Positions 36,509 to 51,500 of a stretch of 64,000 nucleotides of DNA are shown one piece after another. Under the pieces are notes generated by a model. It had not been told where the DNA came from and ran no database searches. It saw only the letters and a program-made list of their open reading frames with translations. Made by a program: the position numbers and the translations under genes. Source of the DNA: Phallusia mammillata (lineage: Eukaryota > Chordata > Ascidiacea > Phlebobranchia > Ascidiidae); contig QLIY01000789.1 of NCBI GenBank assembly GCA_003260075.1, positions 1 through 64,000 on the forward strand. The letters are read 5' to 3'. How positions within the stretch are numbered: position 1 is the first letter of the stretch; each line of letters starts with the position of its first letter.

Positions 36509-39500
36509 TATTCATTTTATTGATAAATGGAAAATTAAAACAGAAAAAACTTAGCAGTCCCCCACACCCAAAATGAAAATCTGTAACTTTTTAAACACTT
36601 ACCTGCAACACATAGCTTACGTGCGAATGTACAACCATCGCACTAGCCAAGTCCGCCTGCTGGACACCACCCAACGAGCGATGCTGATTAGTCGAACCCC
36701 TCCGTGACGTCATCCACGTGTCACGTAACCGTGCTACTTCGCGCATAAGCATGCCCTCAAGTGTCAGTTTCTGCGCAAGAGCATCGACGTGCTGTAAAAG
36801 CCCCCCAGTGGTTGTGTGGTGGGCAATCGTATCGGAGAACTCGGCTGACGTCAGTTGTGGTGACGTGGCAGTCTGACGTGGTTTCGAGCGGTTGAAGGTG
36901 GCAAGAGACGGAGAAGATTGGCTGCGACGTAAAGTGGCCGCCATTTCGGCGAGGAGTAGAGCTTGAGTGCTCACCTAATGTTAAAAAGTTAAGTAATTGT
37001 TAAAGGAGAACTATAGAATAGTTGGAATAAAAAGTTTCCACAAAACAGGTGAATTTCACCAAAAATATTTCCAAACTTTACTTATTTAAAAAGTGTCCAT
37101 AAACCAATCACAATCACATTTCAAATACTTAGGAACACTATACACGGACTTGAAAAGCAAGTTAATCATAAACATAAGTGCCAAGGAACTGCACTGATGA
37201 TAACAACAGAGATTGTTGAAACGTCTGCATGATGTATTCTATATACACCAGTTCCTTTGCAGTTATGTTTATGATTACATTTCAAATAATTCAGGTAAAA
37301 AACATCACTTTTACGAAGTTAAAAAAATAACACAAAGTTTCTGAGAAAAAAGTTTTCGATTTGATTGGGTGATAATCGAAATTTTGGCAAATTTTTTAGT
37401 CTACTGACCTGTTTTGCAAAAAGTTGTGCAACTTCTTCATCGGAGAGCGAGCTCTTTTCATTCCTCTTGGCTTGTGACATTGAAGTCAATCCTAAGAAGG
37501 ACAATGGTGAAGCTGATGGACTCACAAGTCGTCCGTCTGATCCCTTCAACTTTTCAGTCAACTGTCGGAGGCGGGACATGGTCTTCTGATGTTGTTGTCG
37601 GGATTCTGCATTTGTGACCCGTTGCCACTTCCTCTGATCCAGATCGGATGTTGGTGATGGTGATCTCGGAGGAGAACCTTCTTCCAGTGGTAAAACATCC
37701 CCGGAAGATAGCTTATGGATGTCTAGGAGCATCTTCTGGAGCAGGGATGCACAGTCTGCTTCGGGGGCAAAATTGGAAGGAGGAATTTTGGATGCACGTT
37801 GATGTAGATGGTGGAGGCAGGATTGTGTGGCGTGAAGTTTTTCATCCAACTCATGGGATCTCTTTTTCTCTTCCTGGAGTTTGATCTCGAAGTCAGAAGA
37901 TGAAGATTGTTGTTTTTGTAGCTCAGCAAGTCTGTTGAATAAAATCCCAATTATAAACTCGCAATAAACATGGTTCTATTTAAATAAGGAACTGACGATG
38001 CACATTGTGGGCGAAAAATATATAAGTTTTTTACCGACTGATTTTGTTTTTTTGTAACCTGTTTCCATGTTTAGCTCAACAAACATGTTCGCAGTTTTGT
38101 CAAAAAATATTCTTTTACAACTTGTATTTTTAAGTTTTATTTTCGTCGCAATCTAACTCATATTGGTTATAAGATACGACTTAGTGTATGAGCCAGCTTA
38201 CTTTGTTGTAAAAAGTTCGTTGGCTTCGTTTTCTCTTTTCTCAAAATCGTGAAGTTTTTCCTCGAGAATTTGAACAAGTTTCAGTTTCTTTTCTAATTCC
38301 ATTTCAAGTCGCTGATTCTGCAAAAGTGAAAACATAATTGATGTTTCAGTTTGGTCGAGCAATAAGCGTTTTATGTAAATGCCCGACCAATCATGCTCAA
38401 AAAAATTATGACGTATTTTGCTGCACCTAGAGTCAATCGATACGTGACAAAACATCCAAAGATTAATCATTACACGAACATATTCAACAGTTGTTTTGAA
38501 AAAACTTTTCAAAAATCGCAGTTTTTATGTACTGTGAATATTGCCTAGAAAGGAATCAATGAGACGATTTTGAATTCTCATACCTTTTGTAGCAGAGACT
38601 CTTTGTCCGAAGTATTGGACGAATCCGAATCCCTCCGCGGCCGCTCTAGGGCGCTCAACCTTGCTGCAATCATCTGACTTGTATCTCCCATCTCTGCTTC
38701 AAGTTCGCTCATCTTCGCCTACAACCCAAGTGTTTGTGTTAGAAAAAAAATCCAAAATCCGCTTTTTCGTGTAAGCAGACTAAAAACATTAATCGATCCA
38801 AAGTTATCCACCGTTTATTTAAGATATTTAACCTACGAAATAGGCATCTTTAAATTCTGATACAGTAATAACAAACAGCGCTAAAGAATACTTATGGGAA
38901 AACGTTAATCTTTTTTGGCCACAAAATGCATTTGCCTAAAACGGCTATTGAAACTTTTGATGAAAACAACCTTAAAACTGCTGGACGATGATTTCGACTC
39001 TTTTGTTTTTATCTCATCGATATCAACCAGTTGTTTCTCGGCAGCATGAAGTTGATTCCGCAATTTATGCAACGCTTGTTCCGAATTCATTTGCAATTTT
39101 GACATCTACATGACAAACAACAAATAGCTAGTTTAAAAACGAATCAAAATTAAATACAAATCAAGAAAGAAAACCAGCATGTTTGACTAATTGCTCAAAC
39201 ACGTTTCTTACCTCCTCCTTCAGTTTTTTGGCTTCTTTTGTTGCACTGTTGCAATCGTTTAATGCAGTCATCTTCGCTTCTTCGGAGGATTTTAGCTTCT
39301 CTGTCACCTAAAACGGCAATCAAGCATTGTTATTGGCAGCACTATGGCCGGGCCCCCAGGTTGTGCCCGGTTAGCACTCCTTTTTTAATCCGCCACTGAT
39401 CTCAATGTTATAACAGCAAATTTCGTTTTTTATCGGCTAGTTAATAAAGCTGTTGTAACAAGTAGAATCCCGTTAGCTTGTTTAATATCTCAAATATTCA

Positions 39501-42500
39501 TTTTGAAACGTATATTTGAACCTGCTAAGCAATCTACACATAAAATATGTAGTTAATCTAAACATAATTTTCATACCTGTTTTAGGTTCGATTCCAATTT
39601 GAGGAGTTCACTGTCACGCTGCTCAACCATTTTCTCAGTTTGCTTCAAAGAGAGTCTCTCCTTTTGCAGTTCATCCTTGACAAAACACCACCAAATTAAA
39701 TTCAGGCTAACTTTAGTGTTTACACTGGTTACCATGGGGGTAGGACTGAAGTGACTCAACTACCGCTTACATACACTCTATTAACAAATCAAAAAATTTT
39801 GTTTGTGACAAAATATAAGGAAAACGAGTTATTCGTTTTTATCGGTATGAAGGTCATGTCGGTATTTTTACGACATGTTTGATATAACGAAGTATGAGAA
39901 ATCATATAAAACACTGGTGTATCTGCCAACCTGTAACGACTCATTACAATCTTCATCCACTTGGCTTTGTGCAATAAGTTTGGAGATTTGCTCAACCAAC
40001 TTCTTTTCATTATCTCTCGATGCTGTAAGTTGTTCCTTTAACTTCTTTACTTCGGAGTCGATCTCGTTTCTAGGGGAATAAAGATCGTTTTCAAATGTTG
40101 GTGATTCAATGCACAACGTAGGGGATGTGGTTTTCCATATTATATTACCTGTGAGTAGAATTATCCTTGTCTGTTGTATGAAGGGCCTCTTTCAAATCTA
40201 AAACTTCTTCTTTGAACCTGTAAAAACGCAAATCATCTGTTTAAGCGGCCAGCAATAACTTTTTGGCGTAACTTTTTTTTGGCGAACAAATTAAAGTCAG
40301 ACAATGCTTGTTTCTTCAAACTAACTTATTTGACGGCCTACTTAAATTCCAAATTCGTTCAAAAGAACTATTTTTAAATCAAAAATTAAGATATGCAAAC
40401 ATATTTTTACTAATTTCGGTGAAATGACCAAATATTTTTTTACAAACCTGTTGATTTGGTCATTTCGCTCGCTAAGACGGTCTTCTAGAAGTTTCTGATT
40501 TTGACATTTTGCTTCGTACGAGTCTTGGAGCTCTTGCATTTCAGCTTCCTGTTTCTCGGAATGCTGACGAAAGCGATCAATGTCTTCCTGCAAACGACTC
40601 ATCTGTAAAAATAATTGCAAACACCCTTTGTAAGAATTATGTGTCAACAAAACATAACATTCAAAGCATATTCAGAAATCGCTACAAATCTAGAAAACGA
40701 ATGTTTTTGGACCAAATTTTACAAACAAAATCAGTCGAAGAAAACTTGGCATCGTCAAATCCTTATTTAAATAAAATCAACCCTTAGATCGTTTTCAAAG
40801 GTTTATATCGACCTAAAAACATTTCAGTTCTTATTCAGTTTCCGGCGGTGCGAAACATATTTTTTAATAGGAAATCATAGCAATATACTACAGTATCCTT
40901 ACTATGAGCGAAATGAATTCTATTTACAGCATAAACAAATGTTGGTTTTTGTTTTCGGCTTAAAGCAAAACGTTGAATCGTAGATGTGGCAGGATTTGAA
41001 CCATTAAACCTCACAACTTTACTTGCCTCCTTATTATGATCGTTATGCATGCTGACTTGTCGTTCAAGTTCACGAACTTTGCGCTGCGCATCGAGATACT
41101 GAGTTTCCGTTTTCTTCAACTCAGAATCGTTCGCTTCAAGTTGTTGGGTGAGCGCAGAAGTTTTTCTAAATTCACAAGAAAATCATAGATTATTTTTAAG
41201 AACTTAATATATTTGTCCTCTTATGTTTTTTTTCGCTTCTCCCACCCTCACCTTTCATGCTCCTTCTCCTCCTCTTTCCTCCTACTCTTCTCCATCCTAA
41301 ATTCCTCCTGGATTTTCGCGAGGTGAGTTTCGGCCATTTGCGACTCGGACAACGAGATATCAAGCTGCATGGTGCACTCCCGAAGTTCGCCACTTTGTTT
41401 ACGTAAAGCTTCTTGCGCAATCGATAACTCCTACGATATTCCATAAAAAAACTCATAAATAAAACAACAAACACCGTTTCAAATAACGCTTCTAGAAAAC
41501 TAAAACAAGCAGAACTATAAACCAAGCAATAGAAATATGTAGAATAGCGAACTTAATTATACCTGTTTGAGTTTCTCAATGATTGTGTTTTGTTGATCAA
41601 GTCTGTCGTGGACCTTGTTATCTGATACATCAAGAGATTTCTGTGCTTGGGATGAAGGGCGGGAATCAGTCTACAAAGAAATGTACAAAATTAAAAAGTC
41701 ACCCCAACTAAAAATATGCAAATCTGGAGTTTTGGACAGGTGACAACATATCCCATTGGCTCGGTTCGCAAATGGATAAATATTGTTTTTTGTTTACAAA
41801 AAAAGCTAGTGATAAAATGGAGAATTAGCCACTGACACCTCGGTCATGATTATTTTGCGCTGACAATCTGGAACAACTGGAAAAACGTTGACTTTTCAAA
41901 GTCACGCCAAACCAAGCAGCAAAGTGCTATCATGTAATTCTGAGACCAGTGTATAATTTGTTGTATTCGCTTAACAGTTCTTTCGAACAAACTGCATTGG
42001 ATCAGTGCGTACTTACCAAGGTGTGACATTCCTCACTGGATGAACTTCTTTCCACATTCACACGGTCCATCTGCTTTTTGAGCGAGTCCACCTTTCAATA
42101 AGGAAATCATTAAATATTTACAACTTCAGCTTGTGTACAGGGTTTGCCAAGTAGGGATTAATTTACATAAGCAACAGCTGCAAGCAAAGTTGACCTCATC
42201 TTTGTTATTATCTATGGGCTAAATAATGCATAAGCGAGGTTCACTTAATACTGCTTATTCATGTGAGGATATGAGGGGTCCAAAAGACGATTAAATAGAA
42301 GTTTTCTTTGCTGCAGAAAGGGGCGACGTAGGGTGTATTTTAAAACTCAAAAAAACGTTCCTATTTGTTTATTTTTTGGTTAGGTTTTTAGGTACGTAAT
42401 GAAAATGCGGAAAGTTATGTGCACATTCATTCATAAAAGATCACATACAAGCCATAAGCTTTTGCGGAATAGTGCATAGAGTGGCATAAGTCTGTTTCCC

Positions 42501-45500
42501 GGGTACACAATACACGTGTCTAAATATTTTCAGCAAGAAAATGCCAGTGTTTACACCCATCTGTTCGTTTTCATTCACCTGGCGACGCAGCAATAAATGT
42601 CCAAAAGTTGCAATGTTTCATATGCAGATTTTGACTTTTCTGTTCATTTTGTGAGGTACATTATAACATCACCAAGTGTCCTGGGCTACTTCTCAATCCA
42701 CACCTACCTCAGACTGCAAAGCTTTGACCATCGTCGCAGTTTGATTAATTTTATTCGCAGGGGTAGGGAGATCCCCATTAACGAGAATCTGATCGTAGTC
42801 GATTTTCTCAATTTTCTTCCAGGCATTTTCGATTGAACCTCCCACTGCTACAGATGGGGGCGTTTCACTTTTCTGCAATTGAAGGTTTCAGATTTTTAGT
42901 TTCTTTTGCATACAAAACCTTAGCATCAGTTTGTGTGGATATGCGATAAAACCACAACAAAACTGTGTCTTACGACGGCACATACGCAATATGTTAAAAA
43001 GTTGGTGCTCATGTTTGTAACAATTTGTTTTACCACATTTTTTTAAAGAAACTGTTCATTTTAACTTCGTAAAAAGTCAAAGTTGTGGTAAAACACGCCT
43101 ATTAGCATATAAGGCTTTATATCATTAAATGGTCGATTTACCTTTTCACGTTTTTTCTCATCAGTGGTCTTTGACGGAATTTGGTTTTCCTCTTTTGGAG
43201 AAACATTGTTGCCAGTTCGCTTTATATCTTTAAGAAGTGCGTCTGGATCAAATGTACGACTTCTCGCCTGAAAAAAAAAAGAATATTTAAATTCCGTTTA
43301 TGTGCACGAGCAGACGCTAAATTTGACATGCAATTTCAGACCAAATTAATCACCACAACTTGCAGCAACTAATATTCCTGAATTAATGTGATGCTTGTTT
43401 CAGGCTTATTCAAATTGTAACATTATAAAATCAACTCGTTTGTCTAAATGTTTTGTGCTTCGTAGAAAAAAAGAAAAAAACTTTTCATAAGCACCTTTAC
43501 ATCGGTTGCAGATTTTCCAATAAAATCAATGTTGTCATCTTTGCTAGCTGCTAATCCAAGAGCTTGCTCAGCTAAAGGTCTGGAAAACACAGATGTAGAC
43601 AGATATAAAATTCTGTTAGAATTATAAATAATCAACTATTAAGGAGAAAAAAGTTTAACTAATTACTAAATACACATTTATTATATTTTTGTAAAAATGA
43701 CCATTTTAGTGAAATACGTATTAGCACTCTCTTATTAATACGCGGTACTCAGGCAACTCGTCACGTGTTTTATGACTTTGCTCGTAAAAACAGACAACTA
43801 AAAAAAAGTTGCCGTTTTCGGTTAGCAGAGCAAAAGACGATGCTTCTCAAAACTAAATATTCGAGTGAAAATGAGCATTAAAGGATTGAAAAATATGTCA
43901 TAGTTAAAAGAATCATGATTTACCGAAACTCTGCGAAGTCAAAAGTCCTTGCTCTTCCGTTATTCCTCCTATCCCTGATTCGATCTCTTCTTCTCTGCGA
44001 TCTCTCAGTGATACTTGCGTCATCGTAACCTAACTTCTTCTCAGTAGACTGAAACAAAATGATAAACGTCAATACTTTAGTAATGCACGTCATGTAATTT
44101 AATGACATGGCCATTTTAGAAAATTACAAAGTTCGCCCATTTTTTTGCAAAATATTATATTTACGCCATAACAATAAAACAAATTTGAGTCTTTCACCTC
44201 CCTAAACCTGCACTATATATTTTCGAAAAATAGACTTCACTCAAAGAACACATTGATACCTGATTTAAATTTTAAATTCTGCGGTAAACTTTACCTACAT
44301 ATAGAGCTGTCATTCACATACACAGGTAAACCACAAAACATGTGTTGCAGTGACCACACACGTGTTAACTTACACTGTCTTTAGCAGTGATGTCAGCAGC
44401 AGCACTTAACTTAGCAACAGGTTTGCCAGTAGCAGACTCGCTGCTTTCATCGGCAGCAGTTTGCGTCGATGCTGACGAAATGGCGCGCATCCAGTTTTTA
44501 CGAATTCCTGAAGTCATTGCTGCAAGTGTGCAACTACGGCTCTCGGTCTGAATACAAGGACGACATGATGACAAAGTGGCATTTTTTTTTCAATATTAGG
44601 CCGCCTAGTTTTTTTAAAACTAGCTTTAGAGTTTTGAGTGTGCATTGTAGCCTTTTTTTCTTTTCACGAAATTTTAATGTTCGGAACTTGCATCAAAGTC
44701 GCATCTTCAACCAATTTTAGGTTTTAGATTGAAGGGAGAAGAATTATTTTAACCAAAACTGACATGGTTATTTTGATCAAACCATCATTCATAATTTTCA
44801 TCATTTTTTGACTTTCATTATTTTTAACTCAAATGTTAAACATATTTAGTACACACAAAAAAGGTAGGGGTATGTATATTTAAAAAAAAACTGCAGTATT
44901 GTAGGGCTATTAACAAAAGTATATGCAGTCATTGGTGAAGAATTGCCATATTTTTGACAACTGCTACACAACTTATAGTGGACAATGGCCAAATATATGT
45001 CAAAAATATCAATTACATGTAAGCCAAAAGTGCCCTGAAGTGCATTATGCAGAAAAACAAGTGAAACATTTTTTGGTAATTTGGGAACACTGCACACAGA
45101 CTTAAAACTGGATGATCAAACAAATAGGCTTTAAATCCAGAAAAGAGTGTGAGGTTTTTCTGGCCAACTTATTTTTACAAACATGTATGTCTGTTTTATG
45201 GCGACAAACCAAAAACATGTTAAACTGGTAGCAGAAAAAAATCAATTTTACCTTTATTAGAAATCCATAGTTCCTCTGAGTTTCAATCTCAGTTACTTCA
45301 ATAAACTTATCCAACTCAATGACACCTTGCAGCTGAGATAACTAGAAACAGATGAAATACATAAGCATAGTGCTCACCAAATTTGATACACAACTCATAG
45401 GTTATTTGACACAATTGCTATTCTGATGCATGATTCATACAGGAAACATAAAAATAATACTACTGTTGGCGCTTTTTTAGGTATAAGGTTCAATACATTA

Positions 45501-48500
45501 AGTAGCAAAAACATTTACATTACTAAAGTATATGGTGTGTCAACAATTACACTTTTCTGCAGAAATATTTTTTATAATTACACAATTTTTTTTGTTTTAA
45601 TGTATTTTCGTTTGTTCAGTAATGTTTTTTTGCTGGCATAAAGACCTAAAAAGAAGTCAAAAAAATGGGAGCGTAAATATGGGAATGCTATATCTTAATA
45701 TCAAGGCTAATTATAGTGCTAACCTCTTCAGATGTTGAATCTGTGTAATATCGAAGTAGTTTGCTTCCCAAAACAAACCAGTGTTTTTGCCAAACTTCTG
45801 TTTCAGGATTCTGCATTGTAAGCCAACCTTTCTTCACATTAAACAGCTCAGCCTGTAAAATACATGTTTGCAGTATTGATTTATGCTTTGCAGAATTGTT
45901 ATGATACATTCTTGACAGCAAATTAGTACATTTCCTTTTTAAAGCACCTCCAAAAAAACACAACAAATCTAATAATAATTTATTTGACCAGGGATTGTTT
46001 AATGACAACACTTAATTCAGACTCTTAATTGCCCAAAATTTTCCATTTATATTTTTAATAGTCAGTACTTGGAGAACATCTATTCAATTAATAGGCTTTA
46101 AGACCTTTGAAAAACTGAAGTGGCTATGTTTAGCAGAATATTGAAAAGCATCTTAGCAAGTTAATTAGGTTCGATGTCCTATTAAAACAATACCCAACTT
46201 AACGGGTGAAATCAGTTCATATGCACATATCCCTAATCTTAAGTATGCAGTGTAATTGCATTGATAACATTGCTAAAGGGATAAACCGATGTCATGAAGC
46301 AAGTTGGTGCAAACCAGTGCAGCTAGCAATTATACAAGGCTCAGGAGACTTAAAACAATACAAACAAATTTGGGTAAGAAGCCTAAGCCCAAGCCACTTG
46401 AGTAGCCACTAGAAGTGAGTTGAGGATCACTCAGACGCACGCTTTGAGCCATAGAATAATTGCTGTGGCCCTTTCACTGGGTCTATTTAAGGTTTTGGTT
46501 TTATCGCTATGGTGTTAAGAGTGCATTTGGTGATGGAGTAGGGTTTGCTGCACAACTACCTTATATATATATATAGTGGAATCCAATTTTGTCATGACCA
46601 GATCTGTGCGTAATTAAGGGCTGAGGTATCATAAACACAGCTTGGAACCCCTAGGCAAACAATTTTTCTGATCATCTAATAACCTGTTACCTTTTATAAT
46701 AACTGATTTGTTTTTTATTCATGTTAGTATCGGACTATTCAATAGCAACTTACTGGCTGACAGACAAGGTTGCAACAAATTTATATTTATTACAAGGGTT
46801 TTACTTACTGATAATGTGATGGATTCATATGACTTTCTATCCAGAGATTTGGCACGTCGTAATGCAGCACCACTTAATCTTGTAGGCTGGTCTGTCTGTG
46901 TGCCCTAAAGGTTAAAGCAATATTTTATTCAAATTTTTTTCAGTTTCCAAAATAACTTAATGGGATATATAAAAAGCAAATATATGTGATGATTTGCTGT
47001 TATGTTTGTTCCATATGGCGTTTACAAACAAAAAGCACAATGCAGTAAATAACAGATAGCATTGTATGTGATTCAACTCTCGACTTGCAATGCCACTGAG
47101 AAGCTCAGACAGTGAACACTCCGCTCCAATTTGCTGGGGTTGTGGATTTAAAGCTTACTCTTGTTTATCTCTTGTCCAATATGCCCAAGATAAATGGGCT
47201 AGGGAGAGTTTGAGACATTTTGGAGCAATTAAAGTCCAAAATGGTTGAACTTGGCTGACTCCAACTTCCAATTTACTTGGATTGTTAGAAAAAAGCATAA
47301 ATTGTAAATTATTATTTTTTTAGATTTTTAAACCTATTATTATTTAAACATTTATACCCATCAGTCTGCATTTAAATCAAGCATATTTCAACATAACTAT
47401 ATTCTATTATGTCATGTTAAAGGTTTAGAACCCAAATACCCAGCCCTGCACCAACAGCATGGACCAAGAAAAGCAGTGACATGGGCTTTACTTTACAATT
47501 GCACAAAGAAATAAAAATGTGGTTATTTAGAAAATTAAAACAGCTTAAAGTGTTTTCAACAAATCAAGCTAAGCAGAATCAAAAACATTCGATGTACAAT
47601 TTAGGAAAAAAAATAAAGAGATTGATGTTAACATCTATGATATAAAGTACCATCGACCTTAGGCTGTGCTTACAAGAATTGCTGGGCTTGTTAATTAGGC
47701 TGTGTTTGTGAATATATCTGCTGGAAAGAGGCTTATACATGAACCTAATTCTTACAATAACATACTCTTCAATATACACATGTTATTTTACATGTTTTTA
47801 CCTGTTTGGTCTGTGTTGATCTCCTTGATATTGCACGACCCCTTGGTGTGGGAGTGGGAGATGTTATTGTTGAGGAATTACTGAGATCAGCTTGAGGTGG
47901 GGAGCTTGGGTCTACTTCATCCCCCTGTTGGGGTTCATTGTTCTCTTTGTTGTTTTGATCTGCCTGCTAGAGTTTAATTTTGTCGCTTTTACTCTCTTCT
48001 TTGCATAGGTTTAACTAATTGTAGGTTTCTTTATGTAAATATTATTCTTTAAATATTATTATTAAAGTTGGTGACAAAACAGTACAATTTTTTTAACAAC
48101 ACTTTGGTAGTTAAACAAAGCCAAAATCACAATGTTGGCTATGTTTTTGCAAAACCAACATCACAAAAATAAATGCCACACCAACGAAAAATTAGAATGC
48201 CACAAGTAAATCAAAAATTAAAAAAAATCTTTCATTTGCATGCTTAATTTTAGACAACAAAAACCATTATCTGTGTCATAGATATATTTGACACAATAAA
48301 ATTAGTAGCAATAGTAACTCTCCTGTTTTTCAAGGTACAATGTATATTTTAAAATTCTCTTTTATAATATTTAAACAGTTTTTGGTTACTATTTAATACA
48401 GACAAAACAATAATAAAAAGCCTGTTACTTTTTACTTTCAGGTATCAGGCTAACAAAACTCTTCATACAAATTGTTTTGAGAACAAAATAGGTAACAAAT

Positions 48501-51500
48501 GCTCAATGATTAACTACAACATATGTGACTACTACAGAACATTCCAATTTTATTACTAAGTTAACTAGGTTATCTACATACATTTGACATAATACTTTTG
48601 TAACATGCATCAAAAAATGTGTGATGTGTTTCAGTGAGACAAATGTTACCATGCATCTAAGTGGGGTTGGGGTTGTACATTACCTGCATGACCTCAAACT
48701 GTTCAATCACACGAGACCGACGTCGTTCCCGCCCGAAGATTCGATCAATCTCTTCACGACCAGGACTTCTGGCTCTTGATCGTCGTTCGATTTCCTTAGT
48801 TACGGAATCGAGGTTTTGGGATTTTTTTGATGCCGGGGGAAGAGATAGTGATAAGGGGCGAAGAAAAACAAAATTTGATACATGCTCAGACTTGGTGATA
48901 TAATAAGAAAAATTACAAACAACAAACACAAATTAGTTTTTAGTTAAATAAAAACAATATTTAAAAAAAATAAAAAACAAAGTTATGTAGAAATGGTTAG
49001 TGTAAGCCACAGTAAAAGTTATTTTTAAAGTTACAGATAAAATTGGGACAAAATTAGTAGAAAGGTACCAAAAAATGCCCCCCAAAAAACAAAACGTTAC
49101 AGCACTCAAAGTGCAAGTGGCAAGAGTAAAAATTAGTGCATGGGAATTAGGTCAAAATGAGATTACACAAAAGGTGGTCAGTGGTCAGATGGTATAACAA
49201 GAGATTAGTGTGGATTAATATTGCAAGACAGTGGGTGGTTATGTAGATGGGGTGTACAAATATGTTGTTGCCATACCAAGACATTTAAGTTATTGTTGAT
49301 ACATTGTGTTAATTGTTAAATTGTTGTGATATATTAGTTAAAAAATGGAGGTTTATTGGTGCAGGGGAAATATGAGAATAACATTAATGCTTTTTAAATT
49401 TGTGGTAAATTCTTATATGTATACCAGCTTTGGTACACAATAAATAAATGATGTTACCAAATGGTCAAAATGACCTAAAACTAACATTTTTGCAAAATTA
49501 CAAGATTAACCACTGAAACATGCAGGATAGCTACTTCTGTACAAAGACATGTGCTTTATATCTACTGAGTATAAAACACATACTTTAATACATAACAATC
49601 AGGTCATATCCAATTAGTCTCCAACACACACAAACATAGATTGTTGCAAATTAATCAATATTCGTTTACATTCTGCACCGGTCAGTCCTAATATTACCAG
49701 GAAAATCACAGACACAAAGAAGCATGCACAGCACAAACATGCGAGCAAGAGGTATGTGCAATTAGACTGGAGCTTTAAATTCCGCAATGCTACTAACCTT
49801 TTTCTGTTCCTTGTAATGGCGACTTGAGATCCGCTTTGCTTTTGGAACATCCGCCAAGTTTTGGAAATCCTTAAAATGTTTCTTTTTACCACTGTAAAAA
49901 TTTAAAATTTAACAAAAAGTTGTTTAAGCAAATGTAATATGTTAAACTTTATGAGGTGTTGTTGAACCTATGGCTTTACAGTTCAATAGCTAAACAAAAT
50001 GTCATTACATTTTAACAAATAATAAAGTAAAATGCCAAGCAACCAAGAAATGTTTGATTTAAGATATGTAGGGAACAACTTGCAAATATAAGGTAGGTAA
50101 CAGGACTTGTTGATTCATTTTGGCTTAGAATAATGAATAAAAAAATGTTGTACTGACATTTTCCATTTTTAAAATTGTCGTATTTGCTCATGTAAACAAT
50201 GTACTATGCTGCCAATTTCAATAGGTGTGGATGAGAGATTAGTATCTAAAAATGCACCTGTTTTGTGACTGGCTTCCATCTGTACTTTCACAATAACTCT
50301 GGTTACTATTGGTTGAATCCAATGAGCTTGTCGATATACTGATGTTACGCTGCAGTTTGTTGCTTGGCAATGAAGATGAACTAGAATTATCTGGTTTCGA
50401 TTTTCTGTCAAAGACATACAAGCACTTTTAAGTTTACACAGATGGCCACAAAATTGCATGAAAACCTCTTGCACCGTAACAACTACACCAGGTTAAAAAT
50501 TTTTAGTGTCATAGGCTGTTATTACAATATTGATTTTTTTTTTGACACTTCATAACACAAAAATGAAAATGCAAGTTTAAGGGCTGAAGTTTTTTAATGT
50601 TTATTGTAAACAAATCATAACTTTTTAATCCAAAATACGCTTTAATGGTACCTGCAGTGAACACATGTCAACCAGCCAAAGTTTATGACTTTATATAACT
50701 CCTTACTTTTCGACCCCTTTTCATAAGAGTTCCATATCCATATACACTTACGTGGAATTGGTGTCACTGTCGGCCTTAGTGGACTTGCGGTCAGCAGCAA
50801 AATACGCCAGATCAAGTTTCGTCGGCGTTTCACTCGAGTCGGCCTGAAAACACGCAAACAAATAAATCACAGAACCTCGACACAGACTGTGGTCAGTGAT
50901 AAAGGGGAGAGCATGTCTGCAAACAACGTGATGCACTCTCTGCAAACACGTACAAACTCATTGATGGAACATGTATCATGTGTGGAGAAAATATTACCTT
51001 GTGTTGCGACTTGTCTGTAGTTCTTAATAATTGAATTGGTAAGTTTAGGGATAGAGGCTTGGTTAAGGTTAAAAAAGGACTAAACATATTCAAATGCAAA
51101 AATTTTTATTACTACAAAACAGTAAAATGAATTTTTAAGTCAAGTTTTGGATTACATCTTAAGATTTTGCACATTTTTTTCACAAAAAAAAAGAACTAAT
51201 TCCGAATGTTGCACCATGTACCAAAACATCATTTAAATACAGCTATCATATATATGTTTTCTACAAAGTTTGGTACTTAAGTGCAGTTGCCATTGTCATG
51301 AGTAGTTTATAACAACAGAAAAGCCTTAAAACCAACAACAATCTTAACTCCACCTACTTCACTGGGCTTGGAGTGATCCAAAACTGGTTTAAAATCCTTG
51401 TCATATTTCCGGTACGGCTTGTTGGAGTGGGGTGTTGGTGATTTGATTTGGTGGGATAAAAATCCACCTCTCTCTGATGAGGGACTTTTGATTCCGGAGC

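Larger units (their letters stand above)
32618..42091 (-). other. MPRIP: MPRIP exons 20-45: ~1,290-residue inserted region
   Basis: Exons: 42091-42017, 41670-41563, 41430-41252, 41165-41027, 40602-40448, 40217-40149, 40069-39931, 39675-39577, 39307-39212, 39105-38971, 38718-38584, 38317-38202, 37931-37409, 36974-36603, 36317-36117, 36047-35860, 35612-35523, 35403-35250, 34967-34830, 34733-34683, 34534-34506 (truncated by a C run), 33946-33826, 33620-33485, 33362-33175, 32924-32832 and 32746-32618. Residues about 851-2,136. Most are Glu/Lys/Gln/Leu-rich heptad-like coiled coil. Exons 32-36 (about 1,332-1,790) differ: proline/serine patches (SPPRSPSP), and a helical QALLLAEMAATLRR segment I do not recognise. 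The intron after exon 23 has a GC donor. Confidence 0.85.
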
